Shown here: in pieces, positions 14,688 to 23,183 of the stretch
How the letters are laid out: every line of letters begins with the position of its first letter
Position numbering within the stretch: the first letter of the stretch is position 1
Made by a program: the position numbers and the translations under genes
DNA from: Acidobacteriota bacterium
GTDB lineage: Bacteria > Acidobacteriota > Polarisedimenticolia > JBFMGF01
Length of the DNA stretch: 34,000 nt
Direction of reading: 5' to 3'
Assembly (NCBI GenBank): GCA_040752675.1
Contig: JBFMGF010000006.1
Coordinates: forward strand, 1-34,000
Notes under the pieces: generated by a model
The model's database searches: none
Told to the model about the DNA's origin: nothing
What the model saw: only the letters and a program-made list of their open reading frames with translations

Positions 14688-15346
14688 TCAAAATTTTATG
14701 AGGAGAAGCGATAGTTCGTCGGATAGCGTCTTCTCTCCAAGGAATCTCTTCAAGGCATTAAGGATTTCCTTGAGGATATCGCTTGTTCCATTCTCCTGCT
14801 TTGCCCTCAATATTTCGAGGACTCTTTCTCTACCGAAGAACTCTCCACCAGGTGCTTCCGCTTCCGTCAATCCATCGGTGTAGAAGAGGAGGAGATCATC
14901 AGGATGCACCGTGATCCAGCGGTGGGTGTATATTCTCTTCTCTTCAATCCCGATGCAGTAATCGGTAGCAGCAAGGAGCTCATGGGTAGCATCCTCTTGC
15001 CTGATGAGTATGACAGGTTCCATTCCGGCGATTGTGTACTGGAAGATCGCCTTTGCAGGACCGTACTTTCCTATTGAGATGAGATGAAGAAAGGTAAAGC
15101 CTCCGGAATGGAAAAGAACGCTCTGTTCATCTTGTTCATTACCTCGGAAGTAGCTGGCAGGTCTTCCAGCATAGGATCGTCAGCCATGTCGCCCAGCGTC
15201 TTCCTGAAAAGGCTTTTCACCAGAGTGCTGTTAATACCATGTCCCATCACGTCATAGAAGAAGATTGCAAATGGAGAGAGGTAGGAATGGGTAGGCTTCA
15301 GGGGATAACAATTGATTATACTTCTTTTTACAAACAATTTCCGCAA
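14688..15346 (-). pseudogene. Decayed SpoIIE/RsbU-type PP2C phosphatase
   Basis: Two minus-strand frames encode successive parts of one phosphatase domain. The upstream part (15346-15071) holds FAIFFYDVMGHGINSTL, equivalent to the family's D-V-x-G-H-G metal site. The downstream part (frame ending 14688) holds TIAGMEPVIL, LLLFYTDGLTEA and SDELSLLL, equivalent to the AGHPP, YTDGV/TEA and DD-like motifs. The frame changes near 15105-15122: one frame reads MNRAFFS, and the other resumes with VLFHSGGF just where the family expects it. The N-terminal GGD(F/Y) part and any sensor domain are missing, so the gene is both frameshifted and 5'-truncated. A sequencing error could explain the shift but not the missing start. 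Confidence 0.75.
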
Positions 15347-15418
15347 ACAGCTTTGAGGAAAGGTTGCTTTGAATTAAAATCTATATGATTTTGCATGGAA
15401 TCTTGATCTATTATAGAA

Positions 15419-16636
15419 ATGGTTCGAGTTGAGTTGCAAGAAAAAGCGTTGCGTAGGGAAAATATTCTCGGTAAGGGAAAGGTTTCTAAGAAGGGTATCA
15501 CTCTCGGGATCGTTTCTTCTGGGCTTGCTCTTTCCCTCCTCTTCATCTCCATTTCTGCTGTAGCAAAGTCAGAAAATAGAATGAAGAAGCTCCAGGCCGA
15601 GATCGAGTATCTCTTGCAGGAACTCGAGGTCATCAAGAACACGGAGCGCGGGGTCCTCGGCGAGTTGCGCAGGCTTGAATCAGAGAGGAAACTGAGGGAG
15701 GTCGAGCTGCAGAGAATCTCAATGGAAATTGAAGAGACAAAGAAAAAGATCGAGGAAGGAGAACACGAAATCGCCGAGCACAAAAGGAAGATAGGGGAAC
15801 TGAAGAGGCATCTCTCGAAGGCTTTGAAGAGAGTTAACATGCTTGGGAGATTGCGGCATTACAGGGTCCTCCTGTTAGCTCAGAATGCCTCTGAAACCCT
15901 TTCCTTCTTTAAATATGCTTCGTATATGACAACGAAGGATGCCAGGAGCATCAGAAACTTCAGGAATTACGTGAAAACTCTTCATGAGTCGACAAGGGAG
16001 CTTGATGGTAAAAGGATGATCCTCACAGAGCAGAAAGATGCCCTGGAGAAAAAGAAGCAGATGCTCCTGAGAGGAGAATCGGCGAGAAGGGTGCTGCTTG
16101 AATCTATCAGGAATAGGAAAGAGATCCATCGCGAGGCCATCAACGAGCTGAGGAGTGCTTGCGATGAGCTGGAAAAATTGATAAATTCCTTTGGCAGCGC
16201 GAGGCAGGAAGATCTTCGCCTCTCGTTGAACGCGAGGAAGTTCAAAGGGCTCTTTGCGTGGCCATGTCGGGGCTATGTAAATGTTCCCTTTGGCCGGATA
16301 AAACACACTAAGTTTGGAACAGAGCTCCCTCATAACGGGATCGATATCGTAGCGCCATTGGGTTCGGATGTGAGAGCGGTCTTCGATGGCAAGATCATCT
16401 TTGCAGAATGGTTCAAGGGGTACGGCCTCACGATAATAATCGATCATGGTGCGGGAATCCTGAGTGTCTATTGTCACGCTTCGGCCATTCTAGTAGAGGT
16501 GGGGGAGTACGTTGAGAAGGGATTCCTCATAGGAAAGATCGGGGACAGCGCTTCTCTCAAAGGACCATATCTCTATTTTGAGATAAGGGACAATGGAAGC
16601 GCCATAGATCCGATGAAATGGCTTTCGGAAAGGTGA
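15419..16636 (+). CDS. EnvC-like murein hydrolase activator (degenerate M23)
   Basis: The 405-residue protein has a membrane anchor or signal segment (about 27-48), a long coiled coil (about 52-265, rich in Glu/Lys/Arg) and a C-terminal LytM/M23 domain (about 278-403). The domain keeps HNGID (His305, Asp309) and YCH (His353), but the last metal/catalytic pair HxH is replaced by Tyr384 and Tyr386 (GPYLYFEIR). E. coli EnvC has the same LYFEIR wording at this place and activates amidases without being a hydrolase, so an activator role is likely. It overlaps the ribosome site of the S41-like gene and heads the envelope operon. No clear ribosome site precedes ATG 15419. Confidence 0.88.
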   Translation: MVRVELQEKALRRENILGKGKVSKKGITLGIVSSGLALSLLFISISAVAKSENRMKKLQAEIEYLLQELEVIKNTERGVLGELRRLESERKLREVELQRISMEIEETKKKIEEGEHEIAEHKRKIGELKRHLSKALKRVNMLGRLRHYRVLLLAQNASETLSFFKYASYMTTKDARSIRNFRNYVKTLHESTRELDGKRMILTEQKDALEKKKQMLLRGESARRVLLESIRNRKEIHREAINELRSACDELEKLINSFGSARQEDLRLSLNARKFKGLFAWPCRGYVNVPFGRIKHTKFGTELPHNGIDIVAPLGSDVRAVFDGKIIFAEWFKGYGLTIIIDHGAGILSVYCHASAILVEVGEYVEKGFLIGKIGDSASLKGPYLYFEIRDNGSAIDPMKWLSER

Positions 16637-16641
16637 AGCTC

Positions 16642-17811
16642 ATGCGAAAGAGAATCTTATTTCTTTTTTTACCACTCATCATTGCATCAATGGCTCTGGC
16701 AATGTTACTGGGTGGGATGATTTCTTCAAAAGGAGGTCTCTACAAATACCTGGGTCTATTCTCCGATGTCTTGACCATCATCATGAAAGAATATGTCGAT
16801 CCCATCAGCTCCAATCTCCTTTTGGAAGGAGCGAACCGCGGATTGCTCTCGAGCCTGGATCCCAATTCAGCCTATCTCACAAAAGAGGAAGTGATTGAAT
16901 TCAAGAATCTTGCAGAAGGAGGAGAGGCTTCTCCAGGACTGGAATGCTTAAAGGCTCATGGCTACCTCACCGTTGTTTCTGTCTATGAAGGTTCGGCTGC
17001 CGAAAAGGTCGGCATCTCACCCGGGGATCAGATCCTTGCCATCAACGGTAAGAGTGTCAGGAATCTTAGCCTGCTGCAATGTCAGGAATTGATGGAGGGG
17101 GATGCTGGATCGGAACTCAGGCTCTCTCTAATCAGGATGAGAGCGTTTCATAAAGAGGACGTGAGCATCTTGAGGGAAAAGATTAAACACCCTGGTTTCA
17201 AACTCAGCTTGCAGAGAAACAGGATTGCTCATCTTAGGATCTACGACATGAAGAGAGTTGACCCTGTTTCTCTTCAGAATGCTTTGAAGGAGGTGGAGGA
17301 GAAGAGTCATATTATGCTCATCGACCTGAGAAACTCAACGCGTGGGGACTACATTAAAGCGGTCAAACTGGCTTCTCTTTTCATAGACAGGGGAACCGTT
17401 TTTATCATGGAGAAGAGAGGAACGGAGAAGAAGGTCCTGGAGGCATTTCCAAAAGGTTTCGCATGGAAGAAGCCCGTTTTCGTCCTCATCAGTTCAGGAA
17501 CTGCGGGTCCTTCAGAAGGACTTGCACTCTTTCTGAAGGAGAGGGTAGGTGCAACAGTCATCGGCGAGAGGTCATATGGGATGGGGCTCGAGGCGGAGCT
17601 CATCACCTTTGAAGATGGATCGGGAATCCTCCTCTCAACTATAAGATACATCTCTCCCAGTGGAATTTCCTGGAACAGAACGGGCATCACTCCTTCCTTG
17701 GAGATTAGATCCGACGCGAAAGAGGAGGGAAAAGAGAAAGATGATCAACTTCAAAAGGCGCTGGACTATGTCCTCAAGGAAGGCGCTGTAATATTAAAGA
17801 AGGCTGCATGA
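16642..17811 (+). CDS. S41 (C-terminal processing) protease homologue, probably inactive
   Basis: The 389-residue protein has an N-terminal membrane segment (about 5-27), the S41 helical region with LLSSLDPNSAYL (68-79), a PDZ domain (about 105-170: GSAAEKVGISPGDQILAINGK) and an S41 core. In active family members the core reads G-S/T-A-S-A-S-E and later GKG, carrying the Ser and Lys of the dyad. Here these read GTAGPSE (Gly289 at the Ser position) and YGMG (Met314 at the Lys position), so proteolysis by the usual dyad is not possible. ATG 16642 follows AGGTGA, which overlaps the EnvC-like stop. The TPR gene follows immediately after its stop. Confidence 0.87.
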   Translation: MRKRILFLFLPLIIASMALAMLLGGMISSKGGLYKYLGLFSDVLTIIMKEYVDPISSNLLLEGANRGLLSSLDPNSAYLTKEEVIEFKNLAEGGEASPGLECLKAHGYLTVVSVYEGSAAEKVGISPGDQILAINGKSVRNLSLLQCQELMEGDAGSELRLSLIRMRAFHKEDVSILREKIKHPGFKLSLQRNRIAHLRIYDMKRVDPVSLQNALKEVEEKSHIMLIDLRNSTRGDYIKAVKLASLFIDRGTVFIMEKRGTEKKVLEAFPKGFAWKKPVFVLISSGTAGPSEGLALFLKERVGATVIGERSYGMGLEAELITFEDGSGILLSTIRYISPSGISWNRTGITPSLEIRSDAKEEGKEKDDQLQKALDYVLKEGAVILKKAA

Positions 17812-19821
17812 ATGATCACTTTTCCTGATCCAGATGAACCCTGTCGGCGCCCTTTTCTCCCTCACAAGTCCACTTTAATACCCATTCTCGCGCTATTATT
17901 CGTTCTCATTTATACCTGCATCCTGGCATCTTCTTCAGATTCATCGAAGCGTGAAGACTGCTCCTTGTCGCGGGAACATTCCTATTTCTCATTCTCTATC
18001 GCAAGAGTTTACTTCAACCTCGGACTCTACGATAAGTGCGAAGAGATGATCAGAGAGGCGGCAATCATGGATGACTGCTCTTCAGATCTCTACTCAGAAG
18101 CCGCCACGATGTTCCTCAGAATGGGCAGGGAAAAGCAAGCCGATGAATTCTCCAATCTTGCACTGAGAATCGATCCCGAGAATGGTGATGCTGTTAGAGT
18201 TCAGGTCTTCCTGAAGGCAAATCTCGCCCTGAACCAGAGGAACGATGCGCTATCCGAAAAGACCATCGCCATGTGTCGAAAGAGAATCGAAAAGGACCCT
18301 CTTGACTCGCGGATGCGTTTCATACTTGTGAAGCTACTTATCGAGAGGGGAGATTTTGCTGCTGCTGGAGAAGCTCTGAATGATTATCTAATGAAATTTC
18401 AGCAGAATGCGGAGCCGATCTTCCTCGCGGCGGAATCTATGGGAAAGGCAGAGAGGATGGGGAGTGTGGCGGTGCTGGTGGAAGCTCTCATGAAGGGGGA
18501 TCCTTTGCAGCCTTCCATGATAGTCAAGATAGGTGATCTTCTCGAGAAGGATAAGAATTTCAAAGCGGCGCATCTGCTCTACCAGTCCTGCTGGAAACGT
18601 AATCCTGAGCCGGATATTCTCTTAAGGGACGCAATGGCTCTCTATGACATGGGGATGTATGAAGAGGTTCTTTGCATACTCGAGCGGGAGGAGATAAATG
18701 AGGAGAACCCGGAGGCCATCAATCTCAAGGCAAGGGCGGCAAGCAGAGTGGGGAAGAAGAGGCTGGCCACGGAACTCTACATGAAACTTCTCTCAATGGA
18801 ACCCGGCCGTCCAGAGATCACCATCGATCTCGCTGAGATGCGTGAAGACATGGGTGACCTTAGAGGAGCCGTCAGGCATTTCCAGACGGCTCTCGAACTT
18901 CTGGATGGTTCCGATGCGATGCGAATGATGAAGCTTTCTCTCCTTTTTCGGATTGCCTCTCTTTATCATGAACTCGGAGAGATTGAAGAGGCAAACGAGA
19001 CGCTGGCAAAATACATAGAGAATGATGGCGAGAAAGATCTCTTCTATCACATCCTACTCTCCAGAGTGATGGAAAAGAACAGCCCACGGAGGGCTCTGAG
19101 GATCATAAAAGAGGCAAGAGAAATCTTCGGATTTCAACTGGAACTGGAAGTACGCGAGGCTGAAATACTCGCGAAGAGCTATGCGGGTAAAGCGGAAAGG
19201 CTCCTGCAAAAGATGGTTGCAAGAAGCGGCCAGAGCAGAGAGAGCTACTTCATGGCCTGCGGTGTCTTTCTTCAAATTGAAGATTACGAAAAGGGATACA
19301 TATTTCTAAGAGATGCGCTCCAAAAATATCCAGATGCAGAAATGAGTCTCGCGATGGGATCGCTCCTTGAAAGGTGGGGGAGGTACGACGAAGCAGAAGT
19401 CTACTTAAAGAAGGCAATCGAGCTTGATCCCACAAACGCGGTTGCCCTTAATTACCTCGGGTACATGCTTGCCGAAAGGAGTGAGCGATTCACAGAGGCG
19501 ATCGATTGCGTGAACCGCGCTCTGGAGATCGACCGGTATAACGGTGCCTACATCGATAGTCTTGGTTACATCTATCTGCGTATGAAGATCCTTGACCAAG
19601 CAAGAATCAACCTTCTCTCCGCCGTGGAGATCTTTCCCTTCGACCCTGAAATCAGAGAGCATCTCGGCGATTTGCATTATGCTTCAGGTGAGATTGAGGA
19701 AGCGGTCAGGGAGTGGGAAATATCTATCCAGAACAAGATCAGGCACAAAGAGAAGGTCATGGAAAAAATCAGGAAGGCACGCCGGGAGAGCAAGGCAGGA
19801 GAACCTGATCCAAAAAAATAG
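17812..19821 (+). CDS. Large TPR-repeat protein, membrane-anchored
   Basis: The 669-residue protein has one hydrophobic segment (about 22-41) and then an almost unbroken series of tetratricopeptide repeats. The clearest are in the last third: YDEAEVYLKKAIELDPTNA, FTEAIDCVNRALEIDRYNG and ASGEIEEAVREWEIS. The repeats would form a superhelix facing the periplasm, if the helix is an N-terminal anchor. It begins right after the stop of the S41-like gene and ends five bases before the LolB-like lipoprotein gene. In E. coli the TPR lipoprotein NlpI is an adaptor for the S41 protease Prc, so a partner role is plausible but inferred. The C terminus is basic. Confidence 0.82.
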   Translation: MITFPDPDEPCRRPFLPHKSTLIPILALLFVLIYTCILASSSDSSKREDCSLSREHSYFSFSIARVYFNLGLYDKCEEMIREAAIMDDCSSDLYSEAATMFLRMGREKQADEFSNLALRIDPENGDAVRVQVFLKANLALNQRNDALSEKTIAMCRKRIEKDPLDSRMRFILVKLLIERGDFAAAGEALNDYLMKFQQNAEPIFLAAESMGKAERMGSVAVLVEALMKGDPLQPSMIVKIGDLLEKDKNFKAAHLLYQSCWKRNPEPDILLRDAMALYDMGMYEEVLCILEREEINEENPEAINLKARAASRVGKKRLATELYMKLLSMEPGRPEITIDLAEMREDMGDLRGAVRHFQTALELLDGSDAMRMMKLSLLFRIASLYHELGEIEEANETLAKYIENDGEKDLFYHILLSRVMEKNSPRRALRIIKEAREIFGFQLELEVREAEILAKSYAGKAERLLQKMVARSGQSRESYFMACGVFLQIEDYEKGYIFLRDALQKYPDAEMSLAMGSLLERWGRYDEAEVYLKKAIELDPTNAVALNYLGYMLAERSERFTEAIDCVNRALEIDRYNGAYIDSLGYIYLRMKILDQARINLLSAVEIFPFDPEIREHLGDLHYASGEIEEAVREWEISIQNKIRHKEKVMEKIRKARRESKAGEPDPKK

Positions 19822-19825
19822 AAGA

Positions 19826-20734
19826 ATGATACTGGGATCAACCATCTTGACCATTTCTCGCAGAGCAAGTCTCGTTATTTTCACTCAAACATTTCTTCTG
19901 GCGTTCTTCTGGCTTTTTTCCTGCGCGACAGCCCGTTTTCAGGAAAAGTGTAAACCAGTAGCGAAACGTTTCGATAGTTCCGTCATCGAGAAGATTGAAC
20001 ATATCGAGCTCGCGGCATCATTCAAAGGAAAGCTGAATCTTAAGGGGGAGACGTTTAGCTTTTCGGGCAGGTTGAGAAGTGCGCTGGGGAAAATGGCCCG
20101 CCTGGAAGTCCTGAATCCCATTGGAAGCAAGGTGGCTGCGGTCTTCCTGTTCTCCGATGAAAGGATCTTGTTGTTTCTACCTGATAGCAAGACTCTTCTA
20201 AAGGGTCGGGCCACAAGCGAGAGCTTCTCGAAGCTAATCGGGATCAGAATGAATCCATCATTTCTCATGAACTATATAACAGGAAAGGAATTTATTGGCT
20301 TCCTGAAGGATCATGATAGATCATCGGCCTTCACTGGTGACGAGGCTCATTCCCTAACGATTAGGCATGATTCCTGTATCCCGCCCCCGTGCAAAACCGA
20401 CCTGGTCATCCATTATAATTTCAACGGCAAAGATTCTTTCATGACAAGGAATTTCCCCTATTTCCGCCTCGTCCCTTCGCATTTCGGTGTCATCGACAAT
20501 GAATCTTCTTCTCACTTGGAGATTTCGATGGAAAAAATCAGCATTATGGAAATCTATGGTGAGAATGGACAACTCCTTCAATCCTACCGAGCCAGACACT
20601 CAGCGGATACAGAACGGGATGGGAAAGAGCACTGGATTTATTCGGAAGAGCCTTTTCTTAGCATTTCAGGTGTTAGCATTATAGAACTCGAAAGCATAGA
20701 ACCAGAAAAACCGATTCTCTCAGGAAGTTTATGA
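19826..20734 (+). CDS. LolB-like outer-membrane lipoprotein
   Basis: The 302-residue product has a signal sequence with a possible lipobox LFSC (Cys33). Residues about 55-120 (AASFKGKLNLKGETFSFSGRL, then LEVLNPIGSKVA and ILLFLPDSKTLLKG) look like the beta-barrel start of LolB/LolA-fold proteins (also seen in DUF4292-type lipoproteins). LolB accepts lipoproteins from LolA and inserts them in the outer membrane. The position just before ispE matches lolB in proteobacteria, which strengthens the call. ATG 19826 is chosen: an earlier in-frame start would overlap the TPR gene in an Arg-rich, unlikely stretch. Similarity is weak, so a different lipoprotein is possible. Confidence 0.6.
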   Translation: MILGSTILTISRRASLVIFTQTFLLAFFWLFSCATARFQEKCKPVAKRFDSSVIEKIEHIELAASFKGKLNLKGETFSFSGRLRSALGKMARLEVLNPIGSKVAAVFLFSDERILLFLPDSKTLLKGRATSESFSKLIGIRMNPSFLMNYITGKEFIGFLKDHDRSSAFTGDEAHSLTIRHDSCIPPPCKTDLVIHYNFNGKDSFMTRNFPYFRLVPSHFGVIDNESSSHLEISMEKISIMEIYGENGQLLQSYRARHSADTERDGKEHWIYSEEPFLSISGVSIIELESIEPEKPILSGSL

Positions 20735-21657
20735 TGCCAGAACGATTTCACTTACATTCCTTTGCCAAGATAAACCTTGCCCTGAAGGTCCTCGGGAAGA
20801 GGATGGATGGCTATCATGAGATAGAGACTGTCTTTCAGACGGTGAGCCTTGCCGATAGGATTGAATTTGAATTTGCAGGCAGGGGGATTGAGGTTGACTG
20901 CTGCGGATCTGAGCCAGGACAGAAGTGCGATGTACCGTCCGGAAGAAGGAACATCGTGTACAGCGCCATAGAACTCCTCCGGAAAGAATGGTATGCCATC
21001 CCTGGCATCCGAGTCCATATCGAAAAGAGGATCCCTCCTGGATCGGGATTGGGTGGAGGAAGCAGTAACGCTGCGGCAACGCTGTTAGCACTCAAAAGGC
21101 ATTTATCACTGAATATTGATCTGCGGAAGATGCTGGAAATGGCAGCGCGCCTGGGGAGCGACGTCCCGTTTTTCCTGTGGGGAGGGACAGCCATGGGGAT
21201 GAGCAGAGGGGATGACGTCATCCCGTTGAGAGACGCCGGACACTTCTGGGTTGCCCTGGCGATATTCCCCGAGAAGATGAATACAGCGGAAGCCTATGCA
21301 AAGTTGAGTCCCTTATTGACAAACAGGGAAGATGATACTAACATAAAAAAATTTATTTATAGTATTTTCAAAGGGAATATTGATTTTTCCCTTGCCGAGA
21401 ATGATTTTGAACATGTTATTGGCAAGGATGGACCGGACCTGAAGTTAGTGAGGGACATCTTTGAGGAATCAGGCGCGAGAAAAAGCATGCTAACTGGCAG
21501 CGGCTCTGCTTTTTATGGTTTCTTCGACAGCCATCGGGCGGCCTCGAAAGCAGCAGATGAGGTTATGAGAAAAGGAAGCCGTTGCGACTGCATGGTTGTC
21601 GAAACTGTCGGTTCGCGAGATTACCATGAGAGGATCTATCGATTGAGAAAAAACTGA
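20731..21657 (+). CDS. ispE: 4-diphosphocytidyl-2-C-methyl-D-erythritol kinase
   Basis: IspE phosphorylates CDP-methylerythritol with ATP in the non-mevalonate isoprenoid pathway. The 308-residue GHMP kinase shows SFAKINLALKV (10-20, with catalytic Lys13), the ATP loop PPGSGLGGGSSNAAA (102-116), the catalytic Asp in LGSDVPFF (Asp144) and the C-terminal MLTGSGSAFYG loop. It overlaps the LolB-like stop by four bases and is translationally coupled to it. SpoVG follows closely. Confidence 0.96.
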   Translation: MMPERFHLHSFAKINLALKVLGKRMDGYHEIETVFQTVSLADRIEFEFAGRGIEVDCCGSEPGQKCDVPSGRRNIVYSAIELLRKEWYAIPGIRVHIEKRIPPGSGLGGGSSNAAATLLALKRHLSLNIDLRKMLEMAARLGSDVPFFLWGGTAMGMSRGDDVIPLRDAGHFWVALAIFPEKMNTAEAYAKLSPLLTNREDDTNIKKFIYSIFKGNIDFSLAENDFEHVIGKDGPDLKLVRDIFEESGARKSMLTGSGSAFYGFFDSHRAASKAADEVMRKGSRCDCMVVETVGSRDYHERIYRLRKN

Positions 21658-21675
21658 AATGGAGGTAAACAACCT

Positions 21676-21999
21676 ATGCAAATCACCGATGTAAGAGTAT
21701 TTCCTGTGGATGAAGAGAAACTGAAAGCCTTTGTCTCCGTCATTTTTGATGATTGTTTCGTCGTCAGCGATATCAAGATCATCAATGGCAACAACGGCCT
21801 TTTCATTTCGATGCCGAGCAAGAAAAGGAAGAATGGAACATTCAGGGACATCGCTCATCCTTTGAACAACGAGACCAGGAGGATGCTCGAAGAGAAGATA
21901 CTGGCAAAATACAATGAGATCATCGCAGGAGGGGTAACCACTTCCAGAAGCGCCGATTTCAACGGCGACTATTCTGCTGAAAGAGAAGATAGTTTTTAG
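21676..21999 (+). CDS. spoVG: SpoVG-family RNA/DNA-binding regulator
   Basis: The 107-residue product matches SpoVG over its core: MQITDVRVFPV, KLKAFVSVIFDD, FVVSDIKIINGNNGLFISMPSKK and FRDIAHPL. SpoVG proteins are small dimeric nucleic-acid-binding regulators first known from sporulating Firmicutes, but widespread elsewhere; no sporulation is implied. GGAGGT lies ahead of ATG 21676. It sits between ispE and tRNA-Gln in the same direction. The targets in this organism are unknown. Confidence 0.94.
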   Translation: MQITDVRVFPVDEEKLKAFVSVIFDDCFVVSDIKIINGNNGLFISMPSKKRKNGTFRDIAHPLNNETRRMLEEKILAKYNEIIAGGVTTSRSADFNGDYSAEREDSF

Positions 22000-22015
22000 A
22001 TTAGAGATATTATTC

Positions 22016-22021
22016 TATAAT
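22016..22021 (+). promoter_or_regulatory. -10 box for tRNA-Gln
   Basis: A perfect TATAAT lies 30 bases before the tRNA. At the right distance upstream (21993-21998, inside the spoVG end) there is only TTTTTA, so the -35 is weak. The same promoter could serve prs. Confidence 0.45.
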
Positions 22022-22051
22022 ACCGCTGAAGGATGAGAGCCCCGTCTATGC

Positions 22052-22126
22052 TGGGGCGTAGTCAAGCGGTAAGACACAGGTCTTTGGAACCTGCATGCGG
22101 AGGTTCGAATCCTCCCGCCCCAGCCA
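22052..22126 (+). tRNA. tRNA-Gln (anticodon TTG)
   Basis: Acceptor TGGGGCG/CGCCCCA, D arm with AGTCAAGCGGTAAGAC, anticodon stem CAGGT/ACCTG with loop CTTTGGA (bases 34-36 TTG), T arm GGAGGTTCGAATCCTCC, discriminator G and encoded CCA all fit. The unpaired first base pair type (T1-A72) is characteristic of tRNA-Gln. U34 would be a target of the MnmA encoded at 6715. Placement between ispE/spoVG and prs matches gene order in proteobacteria such as Pseudomonas. Confidence 0.96.
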
Positions 22127-22147
22127 GAAATCGGAAAGGAAAATCCT

Positions 22148-23104
22148 ATGCATCACGACAAGAGCAGCGGAGAGATGAAAATATTCTCCGGCAATGCCCA
22201 TCCTGAGCTGGCGAAAAAAATATGCGCTTATCTTGAAGTTCCCTTGGGCAAGATCCATGTCACTAGGTTCAGAGATGGGGAAAGCTACTGCCAGATTGAA
22301 GAGAACGTGAGGGGAAAGGATATCTTTGCAGTTCAACCGACATGCCCTCCCGTCAACCAAAATCTGGTAGAGCTCCTCATCATGATTGATGCTTTCAAGA
22401 GAGCTTCGGCCGCACGTATCACTGCGGTTATCCCCTATTTCGGCTATGCAAGGCAGGACCGAAAGGACAAGCCGAGGGTTCCTATCTCTGCAAAGCTCGT
22501 GGCGGATGTCATCACGACGGCGGGTGCTGACAGGATTCTCGTGATGGACCTGCATGCCCCGGCTATTCAGGGTTTCTTCAATATACCTGTTGATAATCTT
22601 TATGCCGGACCCGTCCTGATCAGATATCTGAAAGGCCTTAAGCTCAAGAATCCTGTCTTGGTTTCGCCGGACGCTGGGGGGACCGAGAGGGCGCGCGCTT
22701 TTGCCAAGAGACTTAATGCCGGTCTGGCCATCATGGATAAACGGCGCCATGAAGCCAACGTGGCGAAGATCATGAATGTGATTGGAAATGTGGCGGGAAA
22801 GACGGCCGTCATCGTGGATGATATTGTTGATACGGCGGGGACGCTTGTAGAGACCGTTGAGGCTCTCAAGAAAAATGGGGCGAATGAGATCATAGCATGT
22901 ATGACGCATGCAGTCCTTTCCGGGAACGCCGTGGAGAGGCTGCAAAACGAAAATCTCAAGAAAGTCATCGTCACGAATACGATCCCCCTCGAGAAAGAGA
23001 AGATGGGATTAAGGAAGATTGTGAGCTTATGCATTGCGGAACTTTTTGGAGAAGCCATCAAAAGAATTCACACGAACTCTTCGGTGAGCTCATTGTTCAA
23101 GTAA
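22148..23104 (+). CDS. prs: Ribose-phosphate pyrophosphokinase
   Basis: Prs makes PRPP from ribose 5-phosphate and ATP for nucleotide, His and Trp synthesis. The 318-residue class I enzyme contains KIFSGNAHPELA, FRDGE (41-45), YFGYARQDRK (97-106), MDLHAPAIQGFF, DKRR (197-200) and the PRPP loop VIVDDIVDTAGT (221-232). The start has GAAAGGA upstream and lies 22 bases after the tRNA. bL25 and pth follow on the same strand. Nothing unusual is seen in its motifs. Confidence 0.97.
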   Translation: MHHDKSSGEMKIFSGNAHPELAKKICAYLEVPLGKIHVTRFRDGESYCQIEENVRGKDIFAVQPTCPPVNQNLVELLIMIDAFKRASAARITAVIPYFGYARQDRKDKPRVPISAKLVADVITTAGADRILVMDLHAPAIQGFFNIPVDNLYAGPVLIRYLKGLKLKNPVLVSPDAGGTERARAFAKRLNAGLAIMDKRRHEANVAKIMNVIGNVAGKTAVIVDDIVDTAGTLVETVEALKKNGANEIIACMTHAVLSGNAVERLQNENLKKVIVTNTIPLEKEKMGLRKIVSLCIAELFGEAIKRIHTNSSVSSLFK

Positions 23105-23183
23105 GGACAGCAAAAGACGATACGTCCGATCTCTCGAAGCCGAGAATGTTTCGCTACAAAAGAACTGCACTGGAGGATGAGAA

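Noticed and set aside
19592-19825. Upstream extension of the LolB-like gene
   Set aside because: The extra 78 codons lie inside the TPR gene, are Arg/Ser-rich and would hide the signal peptide.
22046-22945. 299-codon minus-strand frame across tRNA-Gln and prs
   Set aside because: It is antisense to a tRNA and a clear prs gene; its end (GREDSNLRMQ...) is the usual peptide read from a reversed tRNA.
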